Program-made: the position numbers and the translations under genes
Notes under the pieces: model-generated
Database searches by the model: none
Seen by the model: only the letters and a program-made list of their open reading frames with translations
What the model was told of the DNA's origin: nothing
Origin: Legionella quinlivanii
GTDB lineage: Bacteria; Pseudomonadota; Gammaproteobacteria; Legionellales; Legionellaceae
Assembly: GCF_900461555.1 (NCBI RefSeq)
Contig: NZ_UGOX01000001.1
Span: 2,555,501 to 2,619,500, forward strand
DNA: 64,000 nucleotides
Direction of reading: 5' to 3'
In this document: piece after piece, positions 43,139 through 52,629 of the stretch
Layout of the letters: each line of letters opens with the position of its first letter
Position numbering within the stretch: the first letter of the stretch is position 1

Positions 43139-45865
43139 ATGAAGGGAATTGGTATCAAATACCAACTCAGGCTAACCACCTTAATCCCGGTATTTCTGGT
43201 CGCTCTTCTTTTTGCTGTTTTTTATAACGGCCAATTCAGTAAAGATTTACATCAACACATGTCCCGCCTGGGCGAAGCGTATATCAGACAATTACTGCCG
43301 GCAGCTCAATTGGCAATGATGCGCAATGACCGTCGAACCCTCCAGGGTTTAATTAATGCCTCCACCGTCAATCCAGAGGTTCAGGCGCTGGCCTTTTATA
43401 ATGCCGAGGGACAATTGGTCGCCTATCGCGGAGGCAAGCATTCTATTCATAAACCATTTAAACCGCCTGAATATACCGGAGATTATATTGAGAGTAAGCA
43501 AATCACCCCTTACTCTATTAATTTTGTCGCACCGATTACTATCCCAAAATACAATCTTTATGCGACGACCCCTTTCAGAGCCCCTTCAGATTATATTCCT
43601 CTGCAGGCTGACGATATTTTAGGCTGGCTTTCAATTGATATCGATACTCAATCGACTCTGATTAAGCAGTATAAAATGTACATTATTACCATTTTTATTA
43701 CCTTACTCGGTTTACTTATCAGCTTGACCATTCATTATTTTCTTTCCAAACAGATCTATCAGCCGATATCTCGTCTTCGCCGCAGTATGAAACAAATTCT
43801 CAGCAATGAATTTGAGACTAAGATTACAGTTTCAAGCCCTGGGGAACTTGGGGAAATTGAAAAAGGATGCGCGCATTTGCAAAAACAATATCTGAATATT
43901 GTCCGAGAGCTCAATCATCACATTGAAGTGGCCACCGCCGATTTACAGCAAGGCCTCGAACTGCTTGAAGAAAAAAATATCCAGTTATCTCTCGAGAAGA
44001 AGAAAACGGAAGAAAAAAGCCGGCAAAAATCCGAATTCATTGCTAATATGAGCCATGAAATCCGCACTCCCATGAATGGCGTTATCGGCTTCACCAATGT
44101 GTTGCTGGAAAGCAAGCTGGATGCCTTGCAACTTGATTATGTTAAAACTATCAAGTCATCTGCCCAGGATTTATTGGCCATCATTAATGATATTCTGGAT
44201 TACTCCAAAATGGATGCTGGAAAGCTCCATCTGGATTGCATTCCACTTGATTTGAGAGGCTGTATTGATGAAGTACTGACTTTGGCAGCACCCAATGCTC
44301 ATAAGAAGGGAATTGACTTAATCCCCTCAACTCAAATTAATGTACCTAAAACGGTGCTTGGTGATCCTCTGCGAATCAAGCAAATCCTGACCAATCTGGT
44401 TAGTAATGCCGTAAAATTCACCGATCATGGCTATGTGCTGGTTCGTACCTCCATTGAACAGGAATCAGACAAAGATTATATGCTCTGTGTGTCAGTGACT
44501 GACACAGGCATCGGTATTTCCGCTGATGATCAAACCCGTCTATTCAATGCCTTCAATCAGGCAGATACCTCCATCACCCGACGTTATGGCGGCACAGGTC
44601 TCGGGCTTGTGATCTGCAAAAAGCTGGTTGAAGCCATGCAAGGGCGCATTGTGCTTAACAGTGAACTTAACAAAGGTTCTACGTTTTCAGTGTATATTAA
44701 ACTTGAAAAATTATCGGCCTATGAAGTGGAGAAAAATCAGAGCCACCGCTTTAACAACATAAAAGCGCTTTGCTTTGATGATAACAGCCTGCAGCTGGAG
44801 GCATTGTGTAATGGATTGGGTTATTGGGGAATTGAATGCGTGCCAGTCACTTCCTTTAATCAACTGGAGAAAGCATTCAGTATACACCGGGATTGCACCA
44901 TCGCTTTTATTAATGTGAATGAAGGCTGCGAAAAACAGGTGGCACAAATTCTTGGCAAACAAAAAATGCCCAGTGTTCTGATTTCCAAGTGGCTTATCCA
45001 CAATCCACAGTCACTGGGAGCCAATGGCTTTCTGTTCAAACCAATCAGCATTCAGAAACTCCATGAAGTCATCGAGCAGCTCTCAAGTCAAACCACCGTT
45101 CCTGTTGCGATGGATCAGGAACTCGACAATTTGCGCAAGCAATTGCGTTTGATTCATCCTGAAATATTGATTGCCGAAGATAATCCAGTCAACCGCATGC
45201 TGTTAAATTCACTTCTTAGCGAGTTAAGTAATATTGAGGCGGTTGAAGATGGAAAGGAAACAGTAAGAGCCTGTAATAGCAAACGCTATAATCTTTTGCT
45301 TCTTGACTTGCAAATGCCGCAACTTAGCGGACTGGAAGCTGCACAGCAGATACGCCAGCAATCGATGTTGAATAAGCTAACCCCAATAGTAGTGATCAGT
45401 GCCAGCGGCAATGACATGAATAAAGATAAAATGAAAAAGGCAGGCGTAGACCTTTGTCTGCAAAAACCTATTGATGAGAAGCAATTATTAACTCATCTGC
45501 TGCGTTTACTGAAAAAATCAAAAAACCAGGCAATTGATTGGCAATTATGCGTACAAAAAGTATCTGGTAATCAGGCTTTGGCTGAAGAATTTTTAAATCG
45601 CTTTGTTGAGGAGCTCCACAAAAGCCGTGTCGAGTTTTTTGAGCTATATAACAAACAGAATATCCAGGGCTTACAGAATGCAGCCCATAAATTATACGGA
45701 GCCTGCTGCTTTTGTGGCGTCCCTCACCTGCAAACTCAAGTTTCCAAACTGGAAAAACAGGCTAAAGAAGCGAAAAAAATTGATGAAATGAAAACCACTT
45801 TCGCTGAATTAATCCGTAATATTGATGAAGTCATCGATGAATATGATAGTCTTTACGCCACTTAA
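43139..45865 (+). CDS. letS: Hybrid sensor histidine kinase LetS (BarA/GacS family)
   Basis: LetS with LetA controls the replicative-to-transmissive switch of Legionella. I place the start at the ATG at 43139 (MKGIGIKYQLRLTT); codons upstream are unconserved. The 908-residue protein has TM1 (about 14-32), a periplasmic sensor, TM2 (about 180-205), HAMP, HisKA with FIANMSHEIRTPMNG (His306), an ATPase domain (ILTNLVSNAVKFTD, VTDTGIGIS, GGTGLGLVICKKL), a degenerate first receiver-like region, a receiver with ILIAEDNPVNRM and LLLLDLQMP, and a C-terminal HPt with AAHKLYGACCFCG. The layout is the tripartite BarA type, and the neighbours match L. pneumophila letS. Confidence 0.94.
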   Translation: MKGIGIKYQLRLTTLIPVFLVALLFAVFYNGQFSKDLHQHMSRLGEAYIRQLLPAAQLAMMRNDRRTLQGLINASTVNPEVQALAFYNAEGQLVAYRGGKHSIHKPFKPPEYTGDYIESKQITPYSINFVAPITIPKYNLYATTPFRAPSDYIPLQADDILGWLSIDIDTQSTLIKQYKMYIITIFITLLGLLISLTIHYFLSKQIYQPISRLRRSMKQILSNEFETKITVSSPGELGEIEKGCAHLQKQYLNIVRELNHHIEVATADLQQGLELLEEKNIQLSLEKKKTEEKSRQKSEFIANMSHEIRTPMNGVIGFTNVLLESKLDALQLDYVKTIKSSAQDLLAIINDILDYSKMDAGKLHLDCIPLDLRGCIDEVLTLAAPNAHKKGIDLIPSTQINVPKTVLGDPLRIKQILTNLVSNAVKFTDHGYVLVRTSIEQESDKDYMLCVSVTDTGIGISADDQTRLFNAFNQADTSITRRYGGTGLGLVICKKLVEAMQGRIVLNSELNKGSTFSVYIKLEKLSAYEVEKNQSHRFNNIKALCFDDNSLQLEALCNGLGYWGIECVPVTSFNQLEKAFSIHRDCTIAFINVNEGCEKQVAQILGKQKMPSVLISKWLIHNPQSLGANGFLFKPISIQKLHEVIEQLSSQTTVPVAMDQELDNLRKQLRLIHPEILIAEDNPVNRMLLNSLLSELSNIEAVEDGKETVRACNSKRYNLLLLDLQMPQLSGLEAAQQIRQQSMLNKLTPIVVISASGNDMNKDKMKKAGVDLCLQKPIDEKQLLTHLLRLLKKSKNQAIDWQLCVQKVSGNQALAEEFLNRFVEELHKSRVEFFELYNKQNIQGLQNAAHKLYGACCFCGVPHLQTQVSKLEKQAKEAKKIDEMKTTFAELIRNIDEVIDEYDSLYAT

Positions 45866-45890
45866 CACGTAAATTATTTAGGGAGTCCTA

Positions 45891-47126
45891 ATGTCAGTGA
45901 AAAATGCAATTTATGCACAATCCGGGGGGGTTACCGCAGTTATTAATGCATCGGCCTGCGGGGTCATTCAAACTGCGCGTCAACATCCTGAAAAAATCGG
46001 CAAAGTATTTGCCGCCAAAAACGGTATTATTGGCGCTTTAAACGAAGAATTAATAGACACCTCACTTGAAAATGATGAGGCCATTGCCGGATTAATGTTT
46101 ACACCAGCCGGCGCCTTCGGCTCATGCCGTTATAAATTGAAAGACAGCGGCTCAGAATATGAGCGTCTGATCGAAGTGTTCAAAGCCCATAATATTGGCT
46201 ATTTCTTTTATAATGGGGGCGGCGATTCTCAAGATACTGCCAATAAGATTGCCCGGATGAGTAAAGAGATGAATTATCCCATTACCTGTGTCGGCATTCC
46301 CAAAACAGTAGATAATGATTTACCTTTCACGGACAACTGCCCAGGTTTTGGTTCTGTCGCTAAATATGTTGCCGTTTCAACTATGGAAGCTGGTTTTGAT
46401 GTGGCCTCAATGGCTGCCTCTTCGACAAAAGTGTTCATTCTTGAAGTCATGGGACGTCATGCAGGCTGGATCGCAGCCGCCAGCGGCCTGGCCTCACAAA
46501 AGCAAGGCGAACCGCCCCATATCATTTTATTCCCGGAAAACGTTTTCGATGAACAGAAATTTCTAGCGAAAGTCGACGCCTGCGTTAAAGAATATGGCTA
46601 TTGTGTAGTCGTGGTTTCGGAAGGAATTAAGAATCAGGAAGGGAATTTCCTAAGTGACGCCGGTCTTCGCGATGCGTTTGGACATGCTCAGCTAGGTGGG
46701 GTAGCGCCTGTGATTGCGCAATTGATAAAAAGCAGTCTGGGTTACAAATATCATTGGGCAGTTGCGGATTATCTACAACGCGCAGCGCGTCACATAGCAT
46801 CCCAGGTTGATTTGGAACATGCTTATGCTTTAGGCAAGGCAGCCGTTGAACTGGCAATTAGCGGGCACAATGCCATTATGCCAATCGTTAAAAGAGAACA
46901 GGATTCACCTTATCGCTGGTCAATCAGTCATGTTCCATTAAGTGAAGTGGCCAATCAGGAAAAAGCCATGCCTGCGGATTTTATCAGCGAAGACGGTTTT
47001 GGGATTACCGAGGCTTGCCGGCGTTATCTAAGTCCGTTAATTCAGGGTGAAGCCTATCCTCATTATAATAACGGCCTGCCTGTTTATGTTCGATTGAAGA
47101 ACCAGCTTGTTGAGCAAAAGCTATAA
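45891..47126 (+). CDS. Pyrophosphate-dependent 6-phosphofructokinase
   Basis: It phosphorylates fructose 6-phosphate using pyrophosphate, probably reversibly. The 411-residue protein has the phosphoryl-donor loop NGGGDSQDTANK, with GGGDS in place of the ATP-type GGDGS, and PKTVDNDLPF in place of PGTIDND; both changes are diagnostic for the PPi-dependent group. Further motifs are EVMGRHAGWIAAASG and GGVAPVIAQL. The strong GGGAG ribosome-binding site lies before the ATG. It is 25 bp downstream of letS, so it may share its transcript. The frame ends 126 bp before a dispersed repeat. Confidence 0.93.
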   Translation: MSVKNAIYAQSGGVTAVINASACGVIQTARQHPEKIGKVFAAKNGIIGALNEELIDTSLENDEAIAGLMFTPAGAFGSCRYKLKDSGSEYERLIEVFKAHNIGYFFYNGGGDSQDTANKIARMSKEMNYPITCVGIPKTVDNDLPFTDNCPGFGSVAKYVAVSTMEAGFDVASMAASSTKVFILEVMGRHAGWIAAASGLASQKQGEPPHIILFPENVFDEQKFLAKVDACVKEYGYCVVVVSEGIKNQEGNFLSDAGLRDAFGHAQLGGVAPVIAQLIKSSLGYKYHWAVADYLQRAARHIASQVDLEHAYALGKAAVELAISGHNAIMPIVKREQDSPYRWSISHVPLSEVANQEKAMPADFISEDGFGITEACRRYLSPLIQGEAYPHYNNGLPVYVRLKNQLVEQKL

Positions 47127-47250
47127 CATCCTGATTAAGATATTGCAGTCGAATTGGCGTATCCTTATGAATCAGAGACCTTATCTATTTTGGTTTCTGT
47201 CATTTTCGCGCAGGTGTTTTGCGTAAATGAAAATAGGTGCTCAAAAGACT

Positions 47251-47328
47251 GCCTTTGCGAGCGTCAGCGAAGCAATTCATCGCCTGCTCAAGGCTTGATA
47301 TGGATTGCTTCACTTTGTTCGCAAAGAC
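47251..47328. repeat. Dispersed palindromic repeat, copy B
   Basis: The ends (CTTTGCGAGCGTCAGCGAAG and TTCACTTTGTTCGCAAAG) match copy A at 5578-5661. The inner loop differs. It sits between the 3' ends of the phosphofructokinase and coiled-coil genes and could terminate both. Confidence 0.85.
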
Positions 47329-47382
47329 GATACATAGTCTCATTTCCTATCGATTACTTTAGTCTTAAAGGCTACTCTGCCA

Positions 47383-48372
47383 TTACTGAGGTGTATTACC
47401 CTTCTCATTCTCTAACTCATGAGATTCCTCTTGGTTTAATTTTGTCGACGCTTTGAAAACCCCAACCGCTCTTAATGATTCGCTTTGCTTATATTCGTAA
47501 TAATTAACATCGGCTCCCAATTTACTAGCAACATATTTTATTCCATTGCCGATAGCTCTTAAAAAGTTTTTGAGTTGTTCTCCCCAGCCAATTCCAAGTT
47601 TTGGACTGGCAATTTCTATTGCATTCTTGCAGCTTTGCTTGAATGTTTTCCCCGCATCATTGATTAGTTCCTTAGAGTGACTAGCACCCACAGCACTAAC
47701 TAAAGCTTGCTGGTATTGGCTAAAAGCACCCTCCAGGCTTTGTATTAGAACATCTGCGGCTTTAAACGCCTCCGGTTGCGCTTTCTGATCAATGGCAGCG
47801 AGTTCTGCTTTTAAAGTTGCCAATGCATCTTCAATTGGTTTTAAAATGGAGTTAATTTCCAAGTGAGATTCCTCTAGTCTCTGTCTGGCAGCCTCCTTCT
47901 CTGCTTCCAAAGCTTTTTTCTCTTCCTCCAAAGCCTCTGCCTTGACTCTCTGAGCCTGTGCTTCTGCTTCAGCCTGCAATTTTCCTGCCTCCAGATCTTC
48001 AAGCTCGGCTTGTTTTTCTCTTGCACTTTTTAACTCAACAATCTCTGCTTTTAATTTTACAAGGTCCTCAGCTATCTTACCTCGAGCGGCCAATGCGTCG
48101 TCACAAGAGAGAGATTGCTTTTTCTGACTTTCCTCAATTTGATCATATTCAAACTGTAATTTTCGCTTTTCCAGAACAGCATCCTCTTTATTAAAATCCA
48201 AATCGACTCTCGCCAGTCTACTTCTAACATTATCAAGAGTCTCTTCTAAACCTTTCAGATCCCTTCTTCTTCCCAACAGAAACGCATCCTGTTGTTTCAA
48301 CTCTTTTTCCTTTGCAGAAAGTTCATTCTGTTTTGCCCGGATTTTATCATCATACTCTTTTACGCTAGCCAT
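47383..48372 (-). CDS. Orphan coiled-coil protein, effector candidate
   Basis: The start is the ATG at 48372 (MASVKEYDDKIRAKQNE), supported by AGGTG; an earlier TTG start is unlikely. Residues about 5-190 form a long uninterrupted heptad-rich coiled coil (KQNELSAKEKELKQQDAFLL, then LEAEKEAARQRLEESHLEIN). The rest is soluble and ends with an acidic, polar tail (NQEESHELENEKGNTPQ). There is no signal peptide. I recognise no family. Coiled coils plus a Glu-rich C-terminus are common in Dot/Icm substrates, but no PmrA-like box was found upstream. Confidence 0.7.
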   Translation of the reverse strand: MASVKEYDDKIRAKQNELSAKEKELKQQDAFLLGRRRDLKGLEETLDNVRSRLARVDLDFNKEDAVLEKRKLQFEYDQIEESQKKQSLSCDDALAARGKIAEDLVKLKAEIVELKSAREKQAELEDLEAGKLQAEAEAQAQRVKAEALEEEKKALEAEKEAARQRLEESHLEINSILKPIEDALATLKAELAAIDQKAQPEAFKAADVLIQSLEGAFSQYQQALVSAVGASHSKELINDAGKTFKQSCKNAIEIASPKLGIGWGEQLKNFLRAIGNGIKYVASKLGADVNYYEYKQSESLRAVGVFKASTKLNQEESHELENEKGNTPQ

Positions 48373-48471
48373 CTTTGCACCTAATTGATCATTATTCAAT
48401 CATATTAGTATAATGTAAAAATCAACTTCCTGCGTTTAATGCGAATCGTATAAGTATGTGCATAAAATATA

Positions 48472-48604
48472 CTGTCATTTCCGCGAGCGGAAATCCTTCG
48501 ATAAGTTGGCATTGTGCTGGTGATGAAAGTCATTCTCGCATGCGCGACAAGGCTTTGTTGTGTGGATAAAGATAGGTGTCCACAAAACGTGCGGGAATGA
48601 CAAA
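48472..48604. repeat. GTCATT-type dispersed repeat
   Basis: The element starts with CTGTCATTTCCGCGAGCGGAAAT and ends with GCGGGAATGACAAAG; it contains GACAAGGCTTTGTTG, shared with the shorter element at 17744-17786. It fills most of the 287-bp gap between the coiled-coil gene and the first pilin gene. No gene is supported there. Confidence 0.65.
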
Positions 48605-48659
48605 GATGGCGTATGAGCTGTATGGCCCTCAGCTCTGAAGGCCAGTAATTTGAGTTATG

Positions 48660-49073
48660 CTATCGGCAACTGGCAGGTCTGTATTTAGCTAATAATGTTC
48701 CACCCGTGCAACTCCAGGTCAAATCGCCATTTGCTTGAAGGGTCGGTTGCAGAATAATGGTTCCGTTGCCTGCAGCTGGAGTGTATGTAATGGTAATCAG
48801 ACCATTATTTCCAATAGCAATGGATGAGACATTCGCAGTCGCTGCTGGAGAAACATAACCTGTTGCCGCCTGGGTTGCCGGTAAAGCATTGCGAGTCTGA
48901 GTGGTTTCCGAAACCGCGTGTTTTGCAGAGGATGCCAAGCTTAATCCTTCTGCTACTCTGGCGCGGATAGTGTAATCCTGATAGGCAGGAATCGCTATGG
49001 CAGCTAAAATTCCAACGATTGCTACGACAATCATCAATTCAATGAGTGTAAAACCTTTTTCTTTTTTGTTCAT
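48660..49073 (-). CDS. pilA: Type IV major-pilin-like protein (first of a tandem pair)
   Basis: The start is the ATG at 49073 ([20 protein letters not shown]) with AAGGAG upstream. The prepilin leader ends at the G of KEKG, before FTLIEL, the classic PilD cleavage and methylation site. The mature protein of about 130 residues has the N-terminal helix and a C-terminal disulfide loop ([17 protein letters not shown]). The second pilin, 97 bp upstream on the same strand, is about 75-80 percent identical by eye, so the pair is a tandem duplication. The location near letS matches the L. pneumophila pilA1/pilA2 locus, where one pilin serves natural transformation; which is which here I cannot say. 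Confidence 0.92.
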   Translation of the reverse strand: MNKKEKGFTLIELMIVVAIVGILAAIAIPAYQDYTIRARVAEGLSLASSAKHAVSETTQTRNALPATQAATGYVSPAATANVSSIAIGNNGLITITYTPAAGNGTIILQPTLQANGDLTWSCTGGTLLAKYRPASCR

Positions 49074-49170
49074 GCCAGACTCCTTATGCGATAAGACAGA
49101 GAACATGGAAATGGTGGGGTATTAAAGCAGGCGGGAATCTCGAAGACTCCCGTCAAAAATAAACTAGTCA

Positions 49171-49581
49171 CTAGGCTCTGCAGCTTGCAGGACGATATTT
49201 AGCGAGTAAAGTTCCTCCAGTACAGGTCCATGTCACATCCCCATTCGCTTGCAGGGTTGGTTGCAGAATAATTGTTCCTCCACCCGCAGCAGCAGTGTAG
49301 GTCACGGTTATTATTCCGTTGGCGCCAATGGCAATGGATTGTACATTCGTTGTTGCAGCAGGGCTAACATATCCTGTAGCAGCTTGTGTAGCCGGCAAGG
49401 CATTATTGGAAATTGCCGTTTCAGATACTGCCAATTTGGCTGATGCGGCCAGATTCAGTCCTTCAGTTACGCGAGCACGAATGGTATAATCCTGATAGGC
49501 GGGGATTGCAATTGCAGCCAATATACCGACAATCGCTACCACGATCATCAACTCGATTAATGTAAAACCTTTTTGCTTCAT
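49171..49581 (-). CDS. pilA: Type IV major-pilin-like protein (second of a tandem pair)
   Basis: A perfect AAGGAGAG precedes the ATG. The leader is MKQKG followed by [20 protein letters not shown], so the leader is shorter than in its neighbour. The mature part ends in [19 protein letters not shown], with the D-region disulfide. The main differences from the downstream copy are in the middle ([20 protein letters not shown] and [19 protein letters not shown]). It probably forms the pilus fibre with, or instead of, its paralogue. Confidence 0.92.
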   Translation of the reverse strand: MKQKGFTLIELMIVVAIVGILAAIAIPAYQDYTIRARVTEGLNLAASAKLAVSETAISNNALPATQAATGYVSPAATTNVQSIAIGANGIITVTYTAAAGGGTIILQPTLQANGDVTWTCTGGTLLAKYRPASCRA

Positions 49582-49817
49582 GCTACTCTCCTTCGATTAA
49601 TTTCAGCATTCTGCTTTATCTAAGCAAATTAAATGCCAGTCTTATAAAATGATTGATATTTCAAGCATCTATTATTAATTCAAATGTAGAGTGACTTGTC
49701 AAATAGAAATCGGGCAATTATTTGTTATAAAAATGGACCAATTAAGTCACTAATTGACATAGTTTTCAGACGCAAATGGATTATAATTGCTGCACCTCCT
49801 ATTTTTAGCGGGCAACA

Positions 49818-50135
49818 ATGAATCGTAAAGCACGCATTGAATCTATTTTAAATCGGGAGCTTCCTGTTTATTACATGGAAGTCTTTGATGAATCCAGTCA
49901 GCATCATGTACCAGAGGGTGCTGAAACTCATTTTAAGCTTGTTCTGGTCTCTGATTCATTCAAAGGCCAATCGCGAGTCGCCCGGCATCGTTTAATCAAT
50001 AAATTGTTATCAGAAGAGTTTAACCAGGGTCTGCATGCGCTTAGCATGCATTTATTCACTGAGGATGAATGGAAAGAACGACAAGGGGAAACAAGCAATT
50101 CTCCTCATTGTCGGGGCGGGTTTAAGCATGGCTGA
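49818..50135 (+). CDS. bolA: BolA-family protein
   Basis: The 105-residue protein has the BolA fold: ESILNRELPVYYMEVFDESS, HFKLVLVSDSFKGQSRVARH and RLINKLLSEEFNQGLHALSM. BolA proteins bind [2Fe-2S] clusters with monothiol glutaredoxins and can act on transcription. The C-terminal extension (ETSNSPHCRGGFKHG) carries a Cys and His. It overlaps the yjbQ-like gene by 8 bases, so the two are translated together. Confidence 0.92.
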   Translation: MNRKARIESILNRELPVYYMEVFDESSQHHVPEGAETHFKLVLVSDSFKGQSRVARHRLINKLLSEEFNQGLHALSMHLFTEDEWKERQGETSNSPHCRGGFKHG

Positions 50136-50559
50136 ATCTATTTACTGGCAAACCGACATTCAACTTCCAGTCAAATCGCGTGGCTTTCATTTGATTACAA
50201 GCGAGGTCATCAAGTCGATGCAAGGCGCAACGAGGATTAAAATTGGCCTGGCCAATCTCTTTCTTCAACATACTTCCGCTTCGCTGGCTATCAGCGAAAA
50301 TACCTGCCAGGATGTACCATTCGATTTGGAAACCCATTTTAATCGCTTGATTCCTGATGATGATCAGTTGTTTCGCCATACTCTTGAGGGTTCAGACGAT
50401 ATGCCGGCTCACATTAAAAATGTGATGCTTGGCTCAAGCCTTACAATTCCAATAAAGGACGGGCGGTTATTGCTTGGTCGCTGGCAAGGAATTTACCTTT
50501 GTGAACACCGGAATCAGGCCAGTGCTCGCCGATTAATAGTGACCATTCAGGGCAGCTAA
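50128..50559 (+). CDS. YjbQ/UPF0047 family protein
   Basis: I place the start at the ATG at 50128 (MAESIYWQTDIQLPVKSRG), preceded by GGGGCGGG; longer frames begin inside bolA. The 143-residue product has the family motifs LFLQHTSASLAISENT, DDMPAHIKNVMLGSSLTIPI and LGRWQGIYLCEHR, with conserved His residues. Members have been reported to bind thiamine phosphate or metals; the function is not settled. It is followed by dispersed repeat copy C. Confidence 0.9.
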   Translation: MAESIYWQTDIQLPVKSRGFHLITSEVIKSMQGATRIKIGLANLFLQHTSASLAISENTCQDVPFDLETHFNRLIPDDDQLFRHTLEGSDDMPAHIKNVMLGSSLTIPIKDGRLLLGRWQGIYLCEHRNQASARRLIVTIQGS

Positions 50560-50576
50560 GCTGGTTTAAGTGTTAT

Positions 50577-50653
50577 GCGAGCTTTGGTGAATCAATCCAG
50601 AACATGCCCCAACACAGGCTTGCCCTGGATTGATTCACTTTGTTCGCAAAGAC
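50577..50653. repeat. Dispersed palindromic repeat, copy C
   Basis: This is the most divergent copy: GCGAGCTTTGGTGAATCAATCC on the left and GGATTGATTCACTTTGTTCGCAAAGAC on the right. It lies between two convergent genes (yjbQ-like and the 125-aa gene), consistent with a terminator role. Confidence 0.8.
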
Positions 50654-50660
50654 TATACAA

Positions 50661-51038
50661 TCAGGACGGTTTGAATTCTGCAGCCTGCTTTTGTTCTTCT
50701 TCTGGCGTATTTAAAATAGCGGTCCCCAAATTGACTCCGTCCATTACGCTCAGCATATAATTGACGCTGTCAGGAAGACTGCTGCACATTGTTAATGCGG
50801 AGTAATCAGTTCCCAGTGCCATTCCATTTAATATGACGCTCGAAATATAAGTCAGCGTACTGTTATTATCGCGAAGGCCCATAGCAGTAACCAATTGCAC
50901 GAGCATTTTAAAGGCTAATTCGCTGCCCTTCGCATCTTCACTGGCTAGCAGGTAGACTGCAGCGGCTACAGTGGCAGCAAGGTTGAGTCTCTGTAAAGCA
51001 GCCCGCCAGGAACTATTTGCACTAAAAAAACCAGACAT
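50661..51038 (-). CDS. Hypothetical protein, 125 aa
   Basis: The protein has an alanine-rich helical N-terminal half (AALQRLNLAATVAAAVYLLA) and a second hydrophobic stretch (TYISSVILNGMALGTDYSAL). I do not recognise a family; it looks like one of the short conserved Legionella proteins. A strong AGGAG lies before the ATG. It is convergent with the bolA-yjbQ pair and divergent from the permease gene. Confidence 0.65.
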   Translation of the reverse strand: MSGFFSANSSWRAALQRLNLAATVAAAVYLLASEDAKGSELAFKMLVQLVTAMGLRDNNSTLTYISSVILNGMALGTDYSALTMCSSLPDSVNYMLSVMDGVNLGTAILNTPEEEQKQAAEFKPS

Positions 51039-51210
51039 GTTGAACTCCTGTTAATATAGAACCTCCATTAAACATCATGAAAAAAAGAGATACAAGCATT
51101 CGGATTTAAGTTTTTTATATGGAATTTTAAATAAAATCAGTTTCTTCAAAAGGCTCAATCCCCTATAATGTATATCTTTTTGTCAGTATCTGTTGTTGGA
51201 ACTTTTTTTA

Positions 51211-52629
51211 ATGAAAGCCTGGTCCTCCGAAAAAATATCTGTGTTAGCACTTGTACTCTTAATTACAGGAGCGATCGATAGTATTCGTAACTTACCCGCA
51301 ACAGCCCTTTTTGGCTCCAGCCTGATATTCTTTTTCAGTTTTTCAGCTATTGTATTTTTAATTCCGGTGGCACTGGTATCCGCCGAATTATCATCGACCT
51401 GGTCTGAAGAAGAAGGCGGGGTTTTCTCCTGGGTAAAACATGCCTTCGGGGAAACTCTCGCTTTCTTCACCATTTGGCTGCAATGGATTAATACGATGGT
51501 CTGGTATCCGACCATTCTCTCGTTTATCGCAGGCACCTTGGCCTATCTGGTTAATCCTGCTTTGGCTCAAAACAAATACTATCTGATTGCAGTCATTCTC
51601 ACAGTATTTTGGTCTCTGACCTTGCTGGGATTAAGCGGCCTCAAGGCCTCCGCCCGTTTTGCCAGTTTTTGCGCCATTTTTGGAATGATTATCCCGATGG
51701 CCTTTATTATTCTGCTGGCAATTATCTGGCTAATCAAAGGCCAGCCGATTGCAGTTGATTTAAGCCCTGCCCATCTTCTTCCTCACTGGGGAGATACTCA
51801 ATCCTGGGTTTCGCTAACGGCTATCATGACCTCTTTTTTGGGAATGGAGCTGGCTGCAGTCCATGTCCGTAATGTGGAATCTCCCCAGCATAATTTTCCT
51901 AAAGCCATGTTTTTTTCAGTGTTGCTGATTTTGTCTACCATGATTTTTGGCTCCCTGGCGATTGCCTTCGTCTTGCCGCAAGACCAGATCAGTCTTGTCG
52001 ATGGTGTTATGCAGGCATTTAGTAATTTCTTTCAGGCTTACCATATGACCTGGCTAATGCCGCTGATTATCGTCATGCTTTTATTGGGTAGCCTCGGCGG
52101 AATGGTGAACTGGATTATTTCGCCCGCCAAAGGCCTGTTACTGGCAGCTGATAACGGTTTTCTGCCCCATTGGCTTTATCGGCTGAACAAACATGGGATT
52201 GCTTCCCGAATTCTGATTCTGCAAGCGATTCTTGTCACCTTATTGTGCAGTGGGTTTTTATTATTTCCCAGTGTGAATGCTATCTATTGGCTGTTCACGG
52301 ACTTAAGCACTGAATTATATATTTTGATGTACGTGTTCATGTTTATCGCCGCCTGGCGATTAAAAAGTAAAGCCGCAGGCATGCCGAGAACCTTTCAGAT
52401 TCCTGGCGGTAAAGCGGGTTATTATGCAACTTGCCTCCTGGGTTTAATCGGCTGCTTCATTACCCTGGCCGTAGGTTTTATACCTCCTGAAAACAGCATG
52501 GATATTGGCGGTGCAGAGCGTTTTCGTCTGGTTTTTAGCTGTGGGATATTAATGATGATATTACCCGCTTTTATTCTTTACCTTAGACGGCGAATGCTGC
52601 TTGCCAAAGCGGGTGATAAAGCATTGTAA
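51211..52629 (+). CDS. APC-family amino acid permease (glutamate/GABA antiporter-like)
   Basis: I use the ATG at 51211 (MKAWSSEKISVLALVLLITG). The 472-residue protein has twelve predicted helices and the APC pattern: ITGAIDSIRNLPATALFG (helix 1 with a break), LSSTWSEEEGGVFSWVKHAFGE, FLGMELAAVHVRNVESPQHN and FP, and NWIISPAKGLLLAADNGFLP. These features match the GadC/YjeM-like subgroup of antiporters. Amino acids are the main carbon source of Legionella, so uptake or exchange of amino acids is likely; the exact substrate is unknown. Confidence 0.88.
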   Translation: MKAWSSEKISVLALVLLITGAIDSIRNLPATALFGSSLIFFFSFSAIVFLIPVALVSAELSSTWSEEEGGVFSWVKHAFGETLAFFTIWLQWINTMVWYPTILSFIAGTLAYLVNPALAQNKYYLIAVILTVFWSLTLLGLSGLKASARFASFCAIFGMIIPMAFIILLAIIWLIKGQPIAVDLSPAHLLPHWGDTQSWVSLTAIMTSFLGMELAAVHVRNVESPQHNFPKAMFFSVLLILSTMIFGSLAIAFVLPQDQISLVDGVMQAFSNFFQAYHMTWLMPLIIVMLLLGSLGGMVNWIISPAKGLLLAADNGFLPHWLYRLNKHGIASRILILQAILVTLLCSGFLLFPSVNAIYWLFTDLSTELYILMYVFMFIAAWRLKSKAAGMPRTFQIPGGKAGYYATCLLGLIGCFITLAVGFIPPENSMDIGGAERFRLVFSCGILMMILPAFILYLRRRMLLAKAGDKAL

